Assembly: GCA_031292215.1 (NCBI GenBank)
Contig: JARLHO010000099.1
Location: forward strand, 1 to 32,061
DNA length: 32,061 nucleotides
Source of the DNA: Syntrophobacteraceae bacterium
Lineage (GTDB): Bacteria; Desulfobacterota; Syntrophobacteria; Syntrophobacterales; Syntrophobacteraceae
Reading direction: 5' to 3'
Of this stretch, positions 18,469-26,654 are shown in pieces; the stretch's first letter is position 1, and each line of letters opens with the position of its first letter. The notes under the pieces were generated by a model. It worked only from the letters and a program-made list of their open reading frames with translations. It ran no database searches and was not told the origin of the DNA. Both the position numbers and the translations under genes were made by a program.

Positions 18469-18743
18469 TTGAGAAACCCCGAGGGATTGTGAGAGAGCAG
18501 CGGTAGGTTATGAGTGCGACCGCCTCCCCCGGAAGTGTTTGGAGCCGCGCCTCGGAGCCGGTGGCCCAATCGGTGTATCAGCGCAGCCTTCAGCCTCTTT
18601 AGCGCGGCAAAGGAGGGTGTCGGCCTCTATTGACCCGTTTTGGCCGGTATGTTACATGGCCACGTGAATCCATTGCCGGATTCAAAGCGCATGGGTCTGC
18701 GCGATTCTTAAAGAGACTGCCGCCAATCGAGGGGATATGAACC
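18469..18743. promoter_or_regulatory. Divergent intergenic region between the defence-like cassette and hypA
   Basis: This 275-bp stretch contains no credible gene and must hold the promoters of two divergent operons. On the plus strand TTGACC (about 18629-18634) is a plausible -35 element for the hyp operon, but a matching -10 is weak (TACATG-like at 17 nt). A GAGGGG ribosome site lies before the hypA GTG. I checked for a sigma-54 -24/-12 pair, common for hyp operons, and did not find one with correct spacing. Confidence 0.4.
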
Positions 18744-19127
18744 GTGCACGAACTCTCCATTGCCCAGAGTCTTCTTGACATCATTGTCGATGAGTCTAAA
18801 AACCATCGGCTGGGGCACGTAAACTTGGTCAGGCTCCGGGTCGGAGAGCTTGCGGCCGTGGTTTCCGAATCCCTTCGGTTTTGCTTCGACCTGGTGAGCC
18901 GCGATACCGTGGCTTCCGGGGCGATAATTGAAATCGAAACGGTTGCGGTAACGGCCCGCTGTGATAAGTGTGATTTTTCTTTTGAAATAAAGGACCGGGT
19001 ATTCGAATGCCCGAGGTGCGCGGAACCCGTCTTCGAAATGGTCGGCGGACGGGAGCTCTACGTGATGAGCATAGAGGGTGAAACGGGAGAAGAGGATGGC
19101 GCAGATAAAGGTGCCGGTGGTTCGTAA
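18744..19127 (+). CDS. hypA: Hydrogenase nickel-insertion protein HypA
   Basis: HypA delivers nickel to the hydrogenase large subunit together with HypB. The 127-residue protein starts MHELSIAQSLLDI; the N-terminal His2 is the nickel ligand of the family, which fixes the GTG at 18744 as start. The zinc site is present as two CXXC pairs, C73-C76 and C89-C92. The tail after about residue 112 is acidic and longer than in most HypA. It overlaps hypB by 32 bp and heads the hyp operon. Confidence 0.96.
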   Translation: MHELSIAQSLLDIIVDESKNHRLGHVNLVRLRVGELAAVVSESLRFCFDLVSRDTVASGAIIEIETVAVTARCDKCDFSFEIKDRVFECPRCAEPVFEMVGGRELYVMSIEGETGEEDGADKGAGGS

Positions 19128-19803
19128 CATTTTGCAGGCCAATGACAGGCTTGCCTCCGAAAACCGGAACCGCTTCGATGAGGCGGGAATCTTTGTGGTG
19201 AACCTCATGAGTTCGCCCGGAGCGGGCAAGACCTCGCTACTGGAAAAAACCATAGACGCGCTGGCCGCTCGGATGGGCATTGCGGTGATCGAAGGTGACC
19301 TCCAATCGTCTTGCGATGCCGAACGGATACAAAAAAAGGGCGTTCAGGCCGTGCAGATCAATACGGACGGCGGCTGCCACCTGGACGGCAACATGATCCA
19401 GATAGCCCTTGACTCGCTTGACTTATCCCAAGTGGACCTTTTGATAATCGAAAACGTCGGCAATCTCGTGTGCCCCGCCGAATTTAACCTCGGCGAGCAT
19501 GAAAAGATCACGATGCTAAGCGTTGCCGAAGGTGACGACAAACCGATCAAATACCCCCTGATTTTCCAGATTTGCTCCGTCCTTCTGGTAAATAAAATCG
19601 ATCTGCTGCCCTATACGGACTGCGATGTTGCAAAAATTCGCCAAACGTCGAAACAGTTAAATCCGGCGGGCAAGGTATTCGAAATTTCCTGCAGGACCGG
19701 GGAAGGCTTTGGCCCCTGGCTCTCCTGGATCGAGGAGAAGGTTGGCGAGCACCGCAAAATTCGGGCGGGCGCAGCCGTTCCCCCGCAAGCCGACAGCCAC
19801 TGA
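19096..19803 (+). CDS. hypB: Hydrogenase nickel-incorporation GTPase HypB
   Basis: HypB is the SIMIBI-class GTPase that drives nickel insertion. In 235 residues it shows the P-loop SSPGAGKTS at 39-47, the conserved metal-site cysteines C73 (SSCDAER), C94-H95 (GGCHLDG) and C126, and NKIDLLPY as the guanine-specificity motif. It lacks both the histidine-rich nickel-storage region and the N-terminal CXXCGC site found in some homologues, so it is the minimal form. The ATG at 19096 is chosen because GGGAGAAGAGG stands just upstream; a longer frame begins 18 nt earlier without such support. Starts inside hypA. Confidence 0.96.
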   Translation: MAQIKVPVVRNILQANDRLASENRNRFDEAGIFVVNLMSSPGAGKTSLLEKTIDALAARMGIAVIEGDLQSSCDAERIQKKGVQAVQINTDGGCHLDGNMIQIALDSLDLSQVDLLIIENVGNLVCPAEFNLGEHEKITMLSVAEGDDKPIKYPLIFQICSVLLVNKIDLLPYTDCDVAKIRQTSKQLNPAGKVFEISCRTGEGFGPWLSWIEEKVGEHRKIRAGAAVPPQADSH

Positions 19804-19805
19804 CG

Positions 19806-22190
19806 GTGAAATCCCCGGGCGAAAAGACACTCTCGGTTGAGTCGCGCGCACCCGGTTTGGAGACCGGGCGCCGTGTTGTGGTCAAAGTCCGTGGAATCGT
19901 GCAGGGCGTTGGCTTTCGACCTTTTATTTACCAGTTGGCCGGGCGATGCCGGTTAAACGGGTGGGTCCGAAACCAGTCGGACGGGGTGGAAATCGAAGTC
20001 GAAGGTCCCCCCGGTTCGGTTGCAACCTTCATTCGATCTATTTCCAGCGAACATCCTCCGTTGGCCAGGATCACAGCCGTTGAAACGGCCGATCTTCCCT
20101 ACCGGCGGCTAGAAGGGTTCACAATAGAGGAAAGCCGCGCGGTGGCCTCGCGCTCCACACTGATTTCTCCCGATGTCTGCACCTGCTCCGACTGCCTGCG
20201 CGAGCTCTTTTCTCCAAACGACCGAAGATTTCGCTATCCCTTTATCAACTGCACCAATTGCGGCCCCCGATACACGATTATAAAGGACATCCCCTACGAC
20301 CGGAAAAATACCACAATGGCGCGGTTTACCATGTGCCCGCAATGTTTGGCCGAGTATGGCGACCCCGTTAACCGGCGCTTTCACGCCCAGCCAAACGGTT
20401 GCCCGCAGTGCGGCCCGCAGGTGTGGCTCGAAGACTCCCGGCGAAAAGTCATCGCCACCCGAGAGGATGCGGTGCGAAAGACAACGGAGCTCCTCGATGC
20501 CGGAGCAGTCGTCGCGGTAAAGGGCCTTGGCGGCTTCCACCTGGCGGTCGGGGCTTTTGACGAAGGGGCGGTAAGGCGCCTTCGGGGCCGAAAGGTTCGC
20601 GAGGAAAAGCCCTTTGCCGTTATGTTTTCAAAACTCGAAGATATCGCGCTCCATTGCCGGTTGAACTCCGGGGAAGAGGAGTTGCTGCAAAGCCCGGCAA
20701 GGCCCATCGTGCTTCTTTTGAAACACAGGGATCGGCTCGGCGGCGCTCCTCGGGTTGCTCCAAGCGTTGCTCCCAAAAACAACCGCCTTGGCGTCTTTTT
20801 GCCGTATACCCCGCTTCATTTCCTGCTCTTTTACGGCGCCCCCGGCCGTGCGCTCGTAATGACCTCCGGCAACCGCAGCGATGAGCCGATCGTTTACGAA
20901 AATGAAGACGCCCGTCTAAGCCTTGCGGGAATTGCCGACTATTTCCTCTTTCACGATCGCGATATCTTTATGCGCTGCGACGATTCGGTAGCCGTCGTCC
21001 GGGGAGGCCGCGCCCGTTGTGTCCGCCGGGCAAGAGGATACGCGCCGGTGCCGGTTTTTTTGGCAGACTCGTGCCCAACGGTTCTGGGCGTTGGCGCCGA
21101 ACTCAAAAATACCGTCTGTCTAACACGCGGTAAAAGCGCTTTCTTGAGTCCTCACACAGGAGATCTTGAAAATCTCGAAACGCTTCGCTCCTTTGACCAT
21201 TCCATCCTCCATCTCGAACGAATCCTCGAAATTCGGCCCGAACTCATCGTCCATGACATGCACCCCGATTATTTAAATACCCGCTGGGCGCTAAAACAAC
21301 GCGACCTTCCCGTATTGGCCGTCCAGCACCACCACGCGCACATTGGCGCGGTAATGGCCGAAAACGGGATCGATGGGCCGGTGATCGGCCTGGCTCTTGA
21401 CGGGACAGGCTTTGGCGCAGACGCAACTATCTGGGGCGGGGAAGTCCTGCGTGTCGATAAATCCGGCTTTGAACGGCTCGCACATTTTAAACACGTTCCT
21501 CTGCCCGGAGGCGCAAAAGCGATCAAAGAGCCGTGGCGCATGGCTCTTGGCTACCTGTGGACCATTGACCCGGAGAGTGTCGCGAGCAGGTTCGCGGACC
21601 TTTTGGCCGCCTGGCCGGCCCGAGACGTGCCGATAATCTTACGGATGCTTTCCCGCGGGCTCAACTGCCCGCTCACCTCTTCGTGCGGAAGACTCTTCGA
21701 TGCGGCTGCTGCCCTTTGCGGCGTCTGCCTGCGTGCCACCTACGAAGGGCAGGCTGCAATCGAGTTCGAACAGGCCATAGAACCCGATGACGGCTGCTAT
21801 CATGGAAAAATCGAAACCACTTCCTTCGCCTCTTCGCGCGGGAAAATCCTTCTCATCGACCAGTTCCCGATAATCGAGGCCCTGGTCGAAGACCTGCGGC
21901 AAGGGGTCCCGGTCGCAAGAATCGCCGCCAGGTTCCATAACGGGATCGTACACATTCTCGGGGAGGCCGTGGGCGCGGCATGCGCCCTGACGGGCATAAA
22001 CCGCGTGGCCCTTGGCGGTGGGGTCTTCCAGAACGGCTATCTCTGCGATCGGCTGGAAAAAGAGCTCCTGGCAATGGGCCTTGGGGTCTTCTCCCACGCT
22101 GAAGTGCCGCCCAATGACGCATGCATATCTCTTGGCCAGGCGTGGATCGGCGCCCAAAGGCTTTTGGCAAAGGAGGAGCATCTGCTGTGA
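19806..22190 (+). CDS. hypF: Carbamoyltransferase HypF
   Basis: HypF makes the cyanide precursor by transferring a carbamoyl group from carbamoyl phosphate to the C-terminal cysteine of HypE. The 794-residue protein has an acylphosphatase domain (VRGIVQGVGFRPF at 28-40), two zinc fingers (C127/C130/C149/C152 and C177/C180/C199/C202), a YrdC-like domain and a Kae1-like domain with HHHAHIGAV and ALDGTGFGAD. The start is a GTG 2 nt after the hypB stop with no clear ribosome site, so it relies on coupling; about 20 residues precede the usual family start. It overlaps hypD by GTGA. Confidence 0.96.
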   Translation: MKSPGEKTLSVESRAPGLETGRRVVVKVRGIVQGVGFRPFIYQLAGRCRLNGWVRNQSDGVEIEVEGPPGSVATFIRSISSEHPPLARITAVETADLPYRRLEGFTIEESRAVASRSTLISPDVCTCSDCLRELFSPNDRRFRYPFINCTNCGPRYTIIKDIPYDRKNTTMARFTMCPQCLAEYGDPVNRRFHAQPNGCPQCGPQVWLEDSRRKVIATREDAVRKTTELLDAGAVVAVKGLGGFHLAVGAFDEGAVRRLRGRKVREEKPFAVMFSKLEDIALHCRLNSGEEELLQSPARPIVLLLKHRDRLGGAPRVAPSVAPKNNRLGVFLPYTPLHFLLFYGAPGRALVMTSGNRSDEPIVYENEDARLSLAGIADYFLFHDRDIFMRCDDSVAVVRGGRARCVRRARGYAPVPVFLADSCPTVLGVGAELKNTVCLTRGKSAFLSPHTGDLENLETLRSFDHSILHLERILEIRPELIVHDMHPDYLNTRWALKQRDLPVLAVQHHHAHIGAVMAENGIDGPVIGLALDGTGFGADATIWGGEVLRVDKSGFERLAHFKHVPLPGGAKAIKEPWRMALGYLWTIDPESVASRFADLLAAWPARDVPIILRMLSRGLNCPLTSSCGRLFDAAAALCGVCLRATYEGQAAIEFEQAIEPDDGCYHGKIETTSFASSRGKILLIDQFPIIEALVEDLRQGVPVARIAARFHNGIVHILGEAVGAACALTGINRVALGGGVFQNGYLCDRLEKELLAMGLGVFSHAEVPPNDACISLGQAWIGAQRLLAKEEHLL

Positions 22191-23281
22191 AATACCTCGA
22201 TGAGTACAGGGACCCCCAATTGGCGAAAGACCTTATCGAAAAACTTCGCCGCAGGAGCTATTCCAAAAAGCAAATCAGGCTCATGGAGATCTGCGGCACG
22301 CATACCGTGGCCATATTCAGATCCGGCCTAAAAGAGCTTCTGCCCGAGCAAATCAGGCTCATAAGCGGTCCGGGTTGCCCCGTGTGCGTCACGGCAAACG
22401 AAGATATCGACCGGGCAATATGGCTTTCAGGGATACCCGGGGCAATCATTGCCACCTTCGGAGATCTCGCGCGGGTTCCCGGTTCGTCTTCCTCGCTCCA
22501 TATCGAAAGGAGCAAGGGGGCGGATGTGCGGATCGTCTATGCCACCCTGGACGCTCTGCGGATAGCTCGTGAAAACCCCGGCCGGCAGGTCGTATTTATC
22601 GGGATAGGGTTTGAGACGACAGCGCCCACAATAGCCGCGGCGGTCCAGCAGGCCGCAAGGCTTGGCGTTACAAACTTCTCGGTTTTTTCGGCCCATAAGC
22701 TTCTGCCGCCGGCCATGAGGGCGCTGCTCGATGGCGGGGAAGTAAAAATCGACGGCTTTATATGCCCGGGCCACGTGAGCATTGTGATCGGGGCCGGGGC
22801 ATATGTTGAGGTGGCGCAAAAGTATGCGACCCCCTGCGTGATTACCGGCTTTGAGCCTCTGGATATCCTGCAGGGCGTAAGCCTTCTGATCGACCAGGTG
22901 GAAAGCGGGCGAGCGGTAGTCGAAAACCAGTACCGACGGGCCGTTACCCGGGAAGGAAATGTCGCTGCGCGAAAATTGATTGATGAGGTCTTCGAGCCCG
23001 TGGATTCCACCTGGCGAGGCATGGGATTCCTACCGAAAAGCGGGCTCCGTTTTCGCGCCGAGTGGGAAAAATTCGACGCGGCCAAGCGGTTCGCAATGCC
23101 TGAGATAAAGGTGTTGGAGCATCCGGGCTGCAAGTGCGCGGAGGTGCTTCGCGGGATTATTTCGCCGCCCGAATGCGGCCTTTTTCGCAAGGCATGTTCG
23201 CCCGGGGCGCCAAAGGGCCCGTGCATGGTGTCTTCGGAAGGAACCTGCGGCGCCTATTACAGGTACCACCGCGTGGTGTGA
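22187..23281 (+). CDS. hypD: Hydrogenase maturation Fe-S protein HypD
   Basis: HypD carries the Fe(CN)2CO unit as it is built, normally in a complex with HypC. The 364-residue protein has MEICGTHT (C36), GPGCPVC (C64, C67), GIGFETTAPT and the cysteine-rich C terminus (HPGCKCAEVL, PPECGLF, GTCGAYYRY) that binds a 4Fe-4S cluster. The GTG at 22187 overlaps the hypF stop (GTGA) and has AGGAGG at 22171-22176. In many genomes hypC sits directly before hypD; here there is no room for it. Confidence 0.97.
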   Translation: MKYLDEYRDPQLAKDLIEKLRRRSYSKKQIRLMEICGTHTVAIFRSGLKELLPEQIRLISGPGCPVCVTANEDIDRAIWLSGIPGAIIATFGDLARVPGSSSSLHIERSKGADVRIVYATLDALRIARENPGRQVVFIGIGFETTAPTIAAAVQQAARLGVTNFSVFSAHKLLPPAMRALLDGGEVKIDGFICPGHVSIVIGAGAYVEVAQKYATPCVITGFEPLDILQGVSLLIDQVESGRAVVENQYRRAVTREGNVAARKLIDEVFEPVDSTWRGMGFLPKSGLRFRAEWEKFDAAKRFAMPEIKVLEHPGCKCAEVLRGIISPPECGLFRKACSPGAPKGPCMVSSEGTCGAYYRYHRVV

Positions 23282-23344
23282 AGGATACGGAAGCAATAAA
23301 ATGGCTGGCCAATCGAGTGAGTGTATCGACCCAAGGCGCAGCCC

Positions 23345-23378
23345 TTTTGACCGGCCGTCGTCTCCCGGCCGGTCAAAA
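23345..23378. repeat. Perfect 13-bp inverted repeat between hypD and hypE
   Basis: Arms TTTTGACCGGCCG (23345-23357) and CGGCCGGTCAAAA (23366-23378) flank an 8-nt loop. The hairpin would be very stable. It lies in the 167-bp gap between hypD and hypE, the only large gap in the hyp operon. Neither side is followed by a T-run, so it is not a standard terminator; it could be a protein-binding palindrome or an mRNA-stabilising or processing structure. Confidence 0.75.
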
Positions 23379-23448
23379 AGACAGTTTTCTCTGTGCCCCG
23401 TGGTTTCGTTTTGTCTTTTATTTTTGTCTTTTTCTAAGGGGATACATA

Positions 23449-24459
23449 ATGGACCCGGAACTTGTTCAGCTCGACCAGGGAAGCGGCGGGCAAGCTATGC
23501 ACGAACTAATCGATGGGCTTTTCCTTCGTGCTTTCGACAATCCGCTTCTTCGGGCAAGAAACGACTCCGCGGTTTTTGAAATCGCCGGCGGCCGTCTTGC
23601 CATGACCACCGATTCCTATGTGGTCGATCCCCTGTTTTTTCCGGGGGGAAACATCGGAAGCCTTGCCGTGCACGGCACGGTAAACGATCTTGCAATGTGT
23701 GGGGCAAAGCCGCTCTACATTACGGCCGGCTTCATCCTGGAAGAGGGTCTGCTCCTGGGAGATCTGAAAAAAATTGTGGCTTCGATGGCCGGGGCGGCGC
23801 GGGAAGCCGGAGTGCAGGTGATCGCCGGCGACACCAAGGTGGTGCCCAGAGGAAAGGCGGATAAGCTCTTTATCAATACTTCCGGTATCGGGATCGTCCG
23901 GGACGGACTAGATATTGCGGGCTCCCGGGCCCGGCCGGGCGACCTCGTGCTGATAAACGGCACGATTGGCGACCACGGCATGGCGGTCATGTGCAAACGC
24001 GAGGGGCTGGAGTTTGAAAATGAAATCCAAAGCGACTCGGCGGCTTTGAGCGGCCTCATCGATCGGATGCTTTGCGCCTTTTCCGGTATACACGTACTGC
24101 GCGACCCGACGCGAGGCGGGGTGGCCACGACCTTAAATGAGATAGCCGAACAGTCGGGGGTGGGGATCCGGTTGGAAGAAGAAGCCCTTCCGGTCCGGGG
24201 GGACGTGGTGGGGGCCTGTGAGGTGCTGGGACTTGATCCGCTCTACGTCGCCAATGAAGGCAAAGTCCTCGCGATTGTTCCCCCAGGTGGCGCCCAAGCC
24301 GTGCTTTCGGCCATGTTGTCCCATCCGCTCGGAAAATCCGCCTGCATTATGGGGGAAGTCGTTTCCGACGACCCGGGAAGGGTCTATCTTCGGACCAGGA
24401 TAGGGGGCTCGCGCATAGTGGATATGCTGCGCGGCGAGCAGCTTCCCCGCATCTGCTGA
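23449..24459 (+). CDS. hypE: Hydrogenase maturation dehydratase HypE
   Basis: HypE dehydrates its C-terminal thiocarboxamide to thiocyanate, which becomes the cyanide ligands. The 336-residue protein is of the AIR synthase/PurM type: QGSGGQAMHELI near the N terminus, MTTDSYVVDPLFFPGG, AVHGTVNDLAM, VIAGDTKVV and DPTRGGVATTLNEIA. It ends in PRIC; the C-terminal cysteine is the carbamoylation site, so it is intact. The ATG at 23449 has AAGGGG upstream and matches the family start. It follows hypD after the 167-bp gap with the palindrome. Confidence 0.97.
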   Translation: MDPELVQLDQGSGGQAMHELIDGLFLRAFDNPLLRARNDSAVFEIAGGRLAMTTDSYVVDPLFFPGGNIGSLAVHGTVNDLAMCGAKPLYITAGFILEEGLLLGDLKKIVASMAGAAREAGVQVIAGDTKVVPRGKADKLFINTSGIGIVRDGLDIAGSRARPGDLVLINGTIGDHGMAVMCKREGLEFENEIQSDSAALSGLIDRMLCAFSGIHVLRDPTRGGVATTLNEIAEQSGVGIRLEEEALPVRGDVVGACEVLGLDPLYVANEGKVLAIVPPGGAQAVLSAMLSHPLGKSACIMGEVVSDDPGRVYLRTRIGGSRIVDMLRGEQLPRIC

Positions 24460-24475
24460 TACGGAACCGACCAAT

Positions 24476-25609
24476 ATGTTCATGAGAAAAAAATCCTTAT
24501 CGGGCGCAAAAGGCTCAAAGTGCCTTCTGTGCGGTGAACTTTTGCCCGAGGTCGCCCGCTGCATAGGGATTTGCCCAACGTGTGTCAGAAATCGCCCCCG
24601 GGAGTGCAGGGAGCGCCTGGAGCTGGTCCATGCCGAATCCAGGGAAATGTTTGGCCTTCCTACCCGTCCTCCCGCAAACCCCGAGGGAATCGATTGCGAA
24701 CTCTGTGTCCATCGCTGCCGGCCGGGCAGGAACCAGAAAGGCTACTGCGGCGTAAGACACGGGAGCGAGTCGAGCATGCGAACCGACGGCAGAACTCGCG
24801 CCCTCGTATCCTTCTACCGCGACCCGTTGCCCACCAACTGCGTTGCCGACTGGGTCTGCGCCGGCGGAACCGGGGAGGGTTATCCTGATTTCGCAAACGA
24901 GTGCGGCCCCGAAGTGGGGTTCTACAACCTGGCCGTATCCCTTGAGGCCTGCAACCTCAATTGTCTGTTTTGCCGGAACTGGACCTTTCGAAAGGCCCAA
25001 CTCGCGCCAAGGTGGACGTCCATCGAGACCCTGGGAAAAGAAGTCGACGAGTCTACGAGTTGCATATGCTTTTTGGGGGGAGACCCCGGGCCGCAGTTGC
25101 CCTACGCCGTTCGCCTGAGCGAGGAGGCGAGAAACAAAAATCCAGGCAGGATCCTTCGTATCTGCTGGGAAACAAATGGCGCTCTTGACCCTTCGGGGCT
25201 AAAAAAAATGATCGGGCTGGCCGTAAAATCCGGGGGATGCGTAAAAATCGATCTCAAAGCCTGGAACCCCTCGATACACCGCGCGCTTTGCGGTATTGGA
25301 AATTCAAAAATACTGGAAAATTTCGCAAGAGCCGCCGAGTGGGCCTCAAAGCGCCCGTCTCCGCCGGCGCTTGTGGCCAGCACCACACTCATTCCCGAAT
25401 TTATCGACGAAGAGGAAATTTACGGGCTGGCCTCCTTTATCGCCCGAATTGATCCGGACATACCTTACGCGCTGCTGGCATTTGCTCCCCAATTTCTCCT
25501 GGACGATTCTCCAACGACTTCCACCGACCAGGCTCTGGCTTGCCTTAAGGCCGCAAAACTGGCCGGCCTCACTCGGGTTCGCCTGGGCAACGAACATCTC
25601 CTGAGCTGA
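24476..25609 (+). CDS. Radical SAM protein, PflX/AmrS-like
   Basis: The 377-residue protein carries the radical SAM cluster motif CX3CX2C as CNLNCLFC (C159, C163, C166), which binds a 4Fe-4S cluster and S-adenosylmethionine. Upstream are further cysteine groups: C16-C19 and C29/C33/C36 in a zinc-ribbon-like head, and CELCVHRC (74-81) with GYCGVR (90-94), as in PflX and AmrS-type proteins (activating-enzyme-like, COG1313/COG1180). The substrate is unknown. It starts 16 nt after hypE, so it may be the last gene of the hyp operon. Either ATG (24476 or 24482) could be used; neither has a strong ribosome site. Confidence 0.82.
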   Translation: MFMRKKSLSGAKGSKCLLCGELLPEVARCIGICPTCVRNRPRECRERLELVHAESREMFGLPTRPPANPEGIDCELCVHRCRPGRNQKGYCGVRHGSESSMRTDGRTRALVSFYRDPLPTNCVADWVCAGGTGEGYPDFANECGPEVGFYNLAVSLEACNLNCLFCRNWTFRKAQLAPRWTSIETLGKEVDESTSCICFLGGDPGPQLPYAVRLSEEARNKNPGRILRICWETNGALDPSGLKKMIGLAVKSGGCVKIDLKAWNPSIHRALCGIGNSKILENFARAAEWASKRPSPPALVASTTLIPEFIDEEEIYGLASFIARIDPDIPYALLAFAPQFLLDDSPTTSTDQALACLKAAKLAGLTRVRLGNEHLLS

Positions 25610-25728
25610 TGTCCTTTCTGGTTCGGCCGAGCTGATTTTGCTTGCCGATTGCCTCCAAAAGACATATAGAGGACTAGATGGCTGGTCAAACCCCGGCAAT
25701 GGCTCTTTCCTCTTGTGAGGCAAACGAC

Positions 25729-26541
25729 ATGATTATTATCGGCGAAAAGATAAATGGCACCCGAAAAGAGGTTGGCGCAGCGATTGTAAAGCGCGATGCC
25801 AACTTTATAGGCGATCTTGCGCTGCGCCAGTTTCAAAGCGGAGTAACGTTTCTCGATCTCAATGCGGGTGGATTACCCGAGCGCGAGCCCCAAGACTTGG
25901 CGTGGCTGGTTCAAACCGTGCAGGAAGCAGTCCCCGAGGCCACGCTCTGCCTCGATAGCCCCAATCACCTGGCTTTGCTTGCAGGAATCGAAAAAGCCGC
26001 AAAAACGGTCATGCTAAATTCCCTTAGCGCGGAGCTGTTTCGCGTTGAGGGCGTGTTGCCCCTCGCCTGTCAATTCCAAACGGAACTGATAATCCTGCCC
26101 ATTGGCGACAAGGGAATCCCCCCGGACGCGGAAGGGCGCATGACTATAGTGAGGCAACTGGTGGAGATGACCCGAAAGGGTGGGCTCCCTGATGAAAAGC
26201 TCTATGTGGATCCTCTTGTGATGGCGATCTCAACCGGCATCGAAAACGGCAACATCACTCTTGAGACCTGCCGCAAGATCAGGGAGGAATTCCCCGCGGT
26301 CCACCTCACGTGCGGACTATCCAATATTTCCTTTGGAATGCCGCTTCGCTCCATATTAAACCAGGCCTTCCTGGTCCTTGCGATTCAGGCGGGCATGGAT
26401 TCCGCGATCCTCGATCCGCAAAATCGCGAGCTGAGGGCGATGATGATGGCTGCCGAGACCGTCCTGGGAAAAGACCGCCACTGTATGAACTTCAATCGGG
26501 CCTTTCGGGCCGGGAAAATCGGGCCGGTGAAGGGCTCCTGA
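25729..26541 (+). CDS. Pterin-binding (tetrahydrofolate:corrinoid) methyltransferase
   Basis: Member of the dihydropteroate-synthase-fold methyltransferases (AcsE/MtgA/MtvA type) that move a methyl group between a corrinoid protein and tetrahydrofolate. The product is 270 residues: start MIIIGEKINGTRKEV, strand FLDLNAGG, LCLDSPN, then YVDPLVMAIST and LTCGLSNISFGMP, the typical barrel motifs in order. The ATG at 25729 is chosen because the family begins at this point and GTGAGG lies upstream; an in-frame ATG at 25678 would add 17 unrelated residues. It starts an operon with a UroD-like methyltransferase and corrinoid proteins. Direction of transfer in vivo is not shown by sequence. Confidence 0.88.
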   Translation: MIIIGEKINGTRKEVGAAIVKRDANFIGDLALRQFQSGVTFLDLNAGGLPEREPQDLAWLVQTVQEAVPEATLCLDSPNHLALLAGIEKAAKTVMLNSLSAELFRVEGVLPLACQFQTELIILPIGDKGIPPDAEGRMTIVRQLVEMTRKGGLPDEKLYVDPLVMAISTGIENGNITLETCRKIREEFPAVHLTCGLSNISFGMPLRSILNQAFLVLAIQAGMDSAILDPQNRELRAMMMAAETVLGKDRHCMNFNRAFRAGKIGPVKGS

Positions 26542-26566
26542 AAAAACCGTGGAGCCCCACCCGCAG

Positions 26567-26593
26567 GTTGGGCTAAGCGCAGCGCAGCCCAAC
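26567..26593. repeat. REP-like hairpin element
   Basis: Inverted repeat GTTGGGCT (26567-26574) and AGCCCAAC (26586-26593) around an 11-nt loop AAGCGCAGCGC, in the 113-bp gap between the first two methyltransferase genes. The stem and GCGCAG-type loop resemble the dispersed intergenic hairpins common in many proteobacteria and the element at 30850-30876. Not followed by a T-run. Confidence 0.6.
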
Positions 26594-26654
26594 ACAAAAC
26601 GGGAACTTCCCGAACCAGCGTTTCGAACCGCACAATTACATAGGAGAGGAAGCG

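Noticed and set aside
18480-18620. Possible selenocysteine-type or other tRNA in the GC-rich stretch upstream of hypA
   Set aside because: A GGAGGCGG-like start is visible on the minus strand, but no matching 3' acceptor strand, anticodon arm or T-arm could be built.
21639-22181. 180-codon minus-strand frame inside hypF
   Set aside because: High-GC antisense frame; hypF in the other direction is an intact, well-recognised protein.
23345-23378. Palindrome considered as a rho-independent terminator
   Set aside because: The arms end in A-runs rather than being followed by a T-run on either strand, so it lacks the required U-tract.
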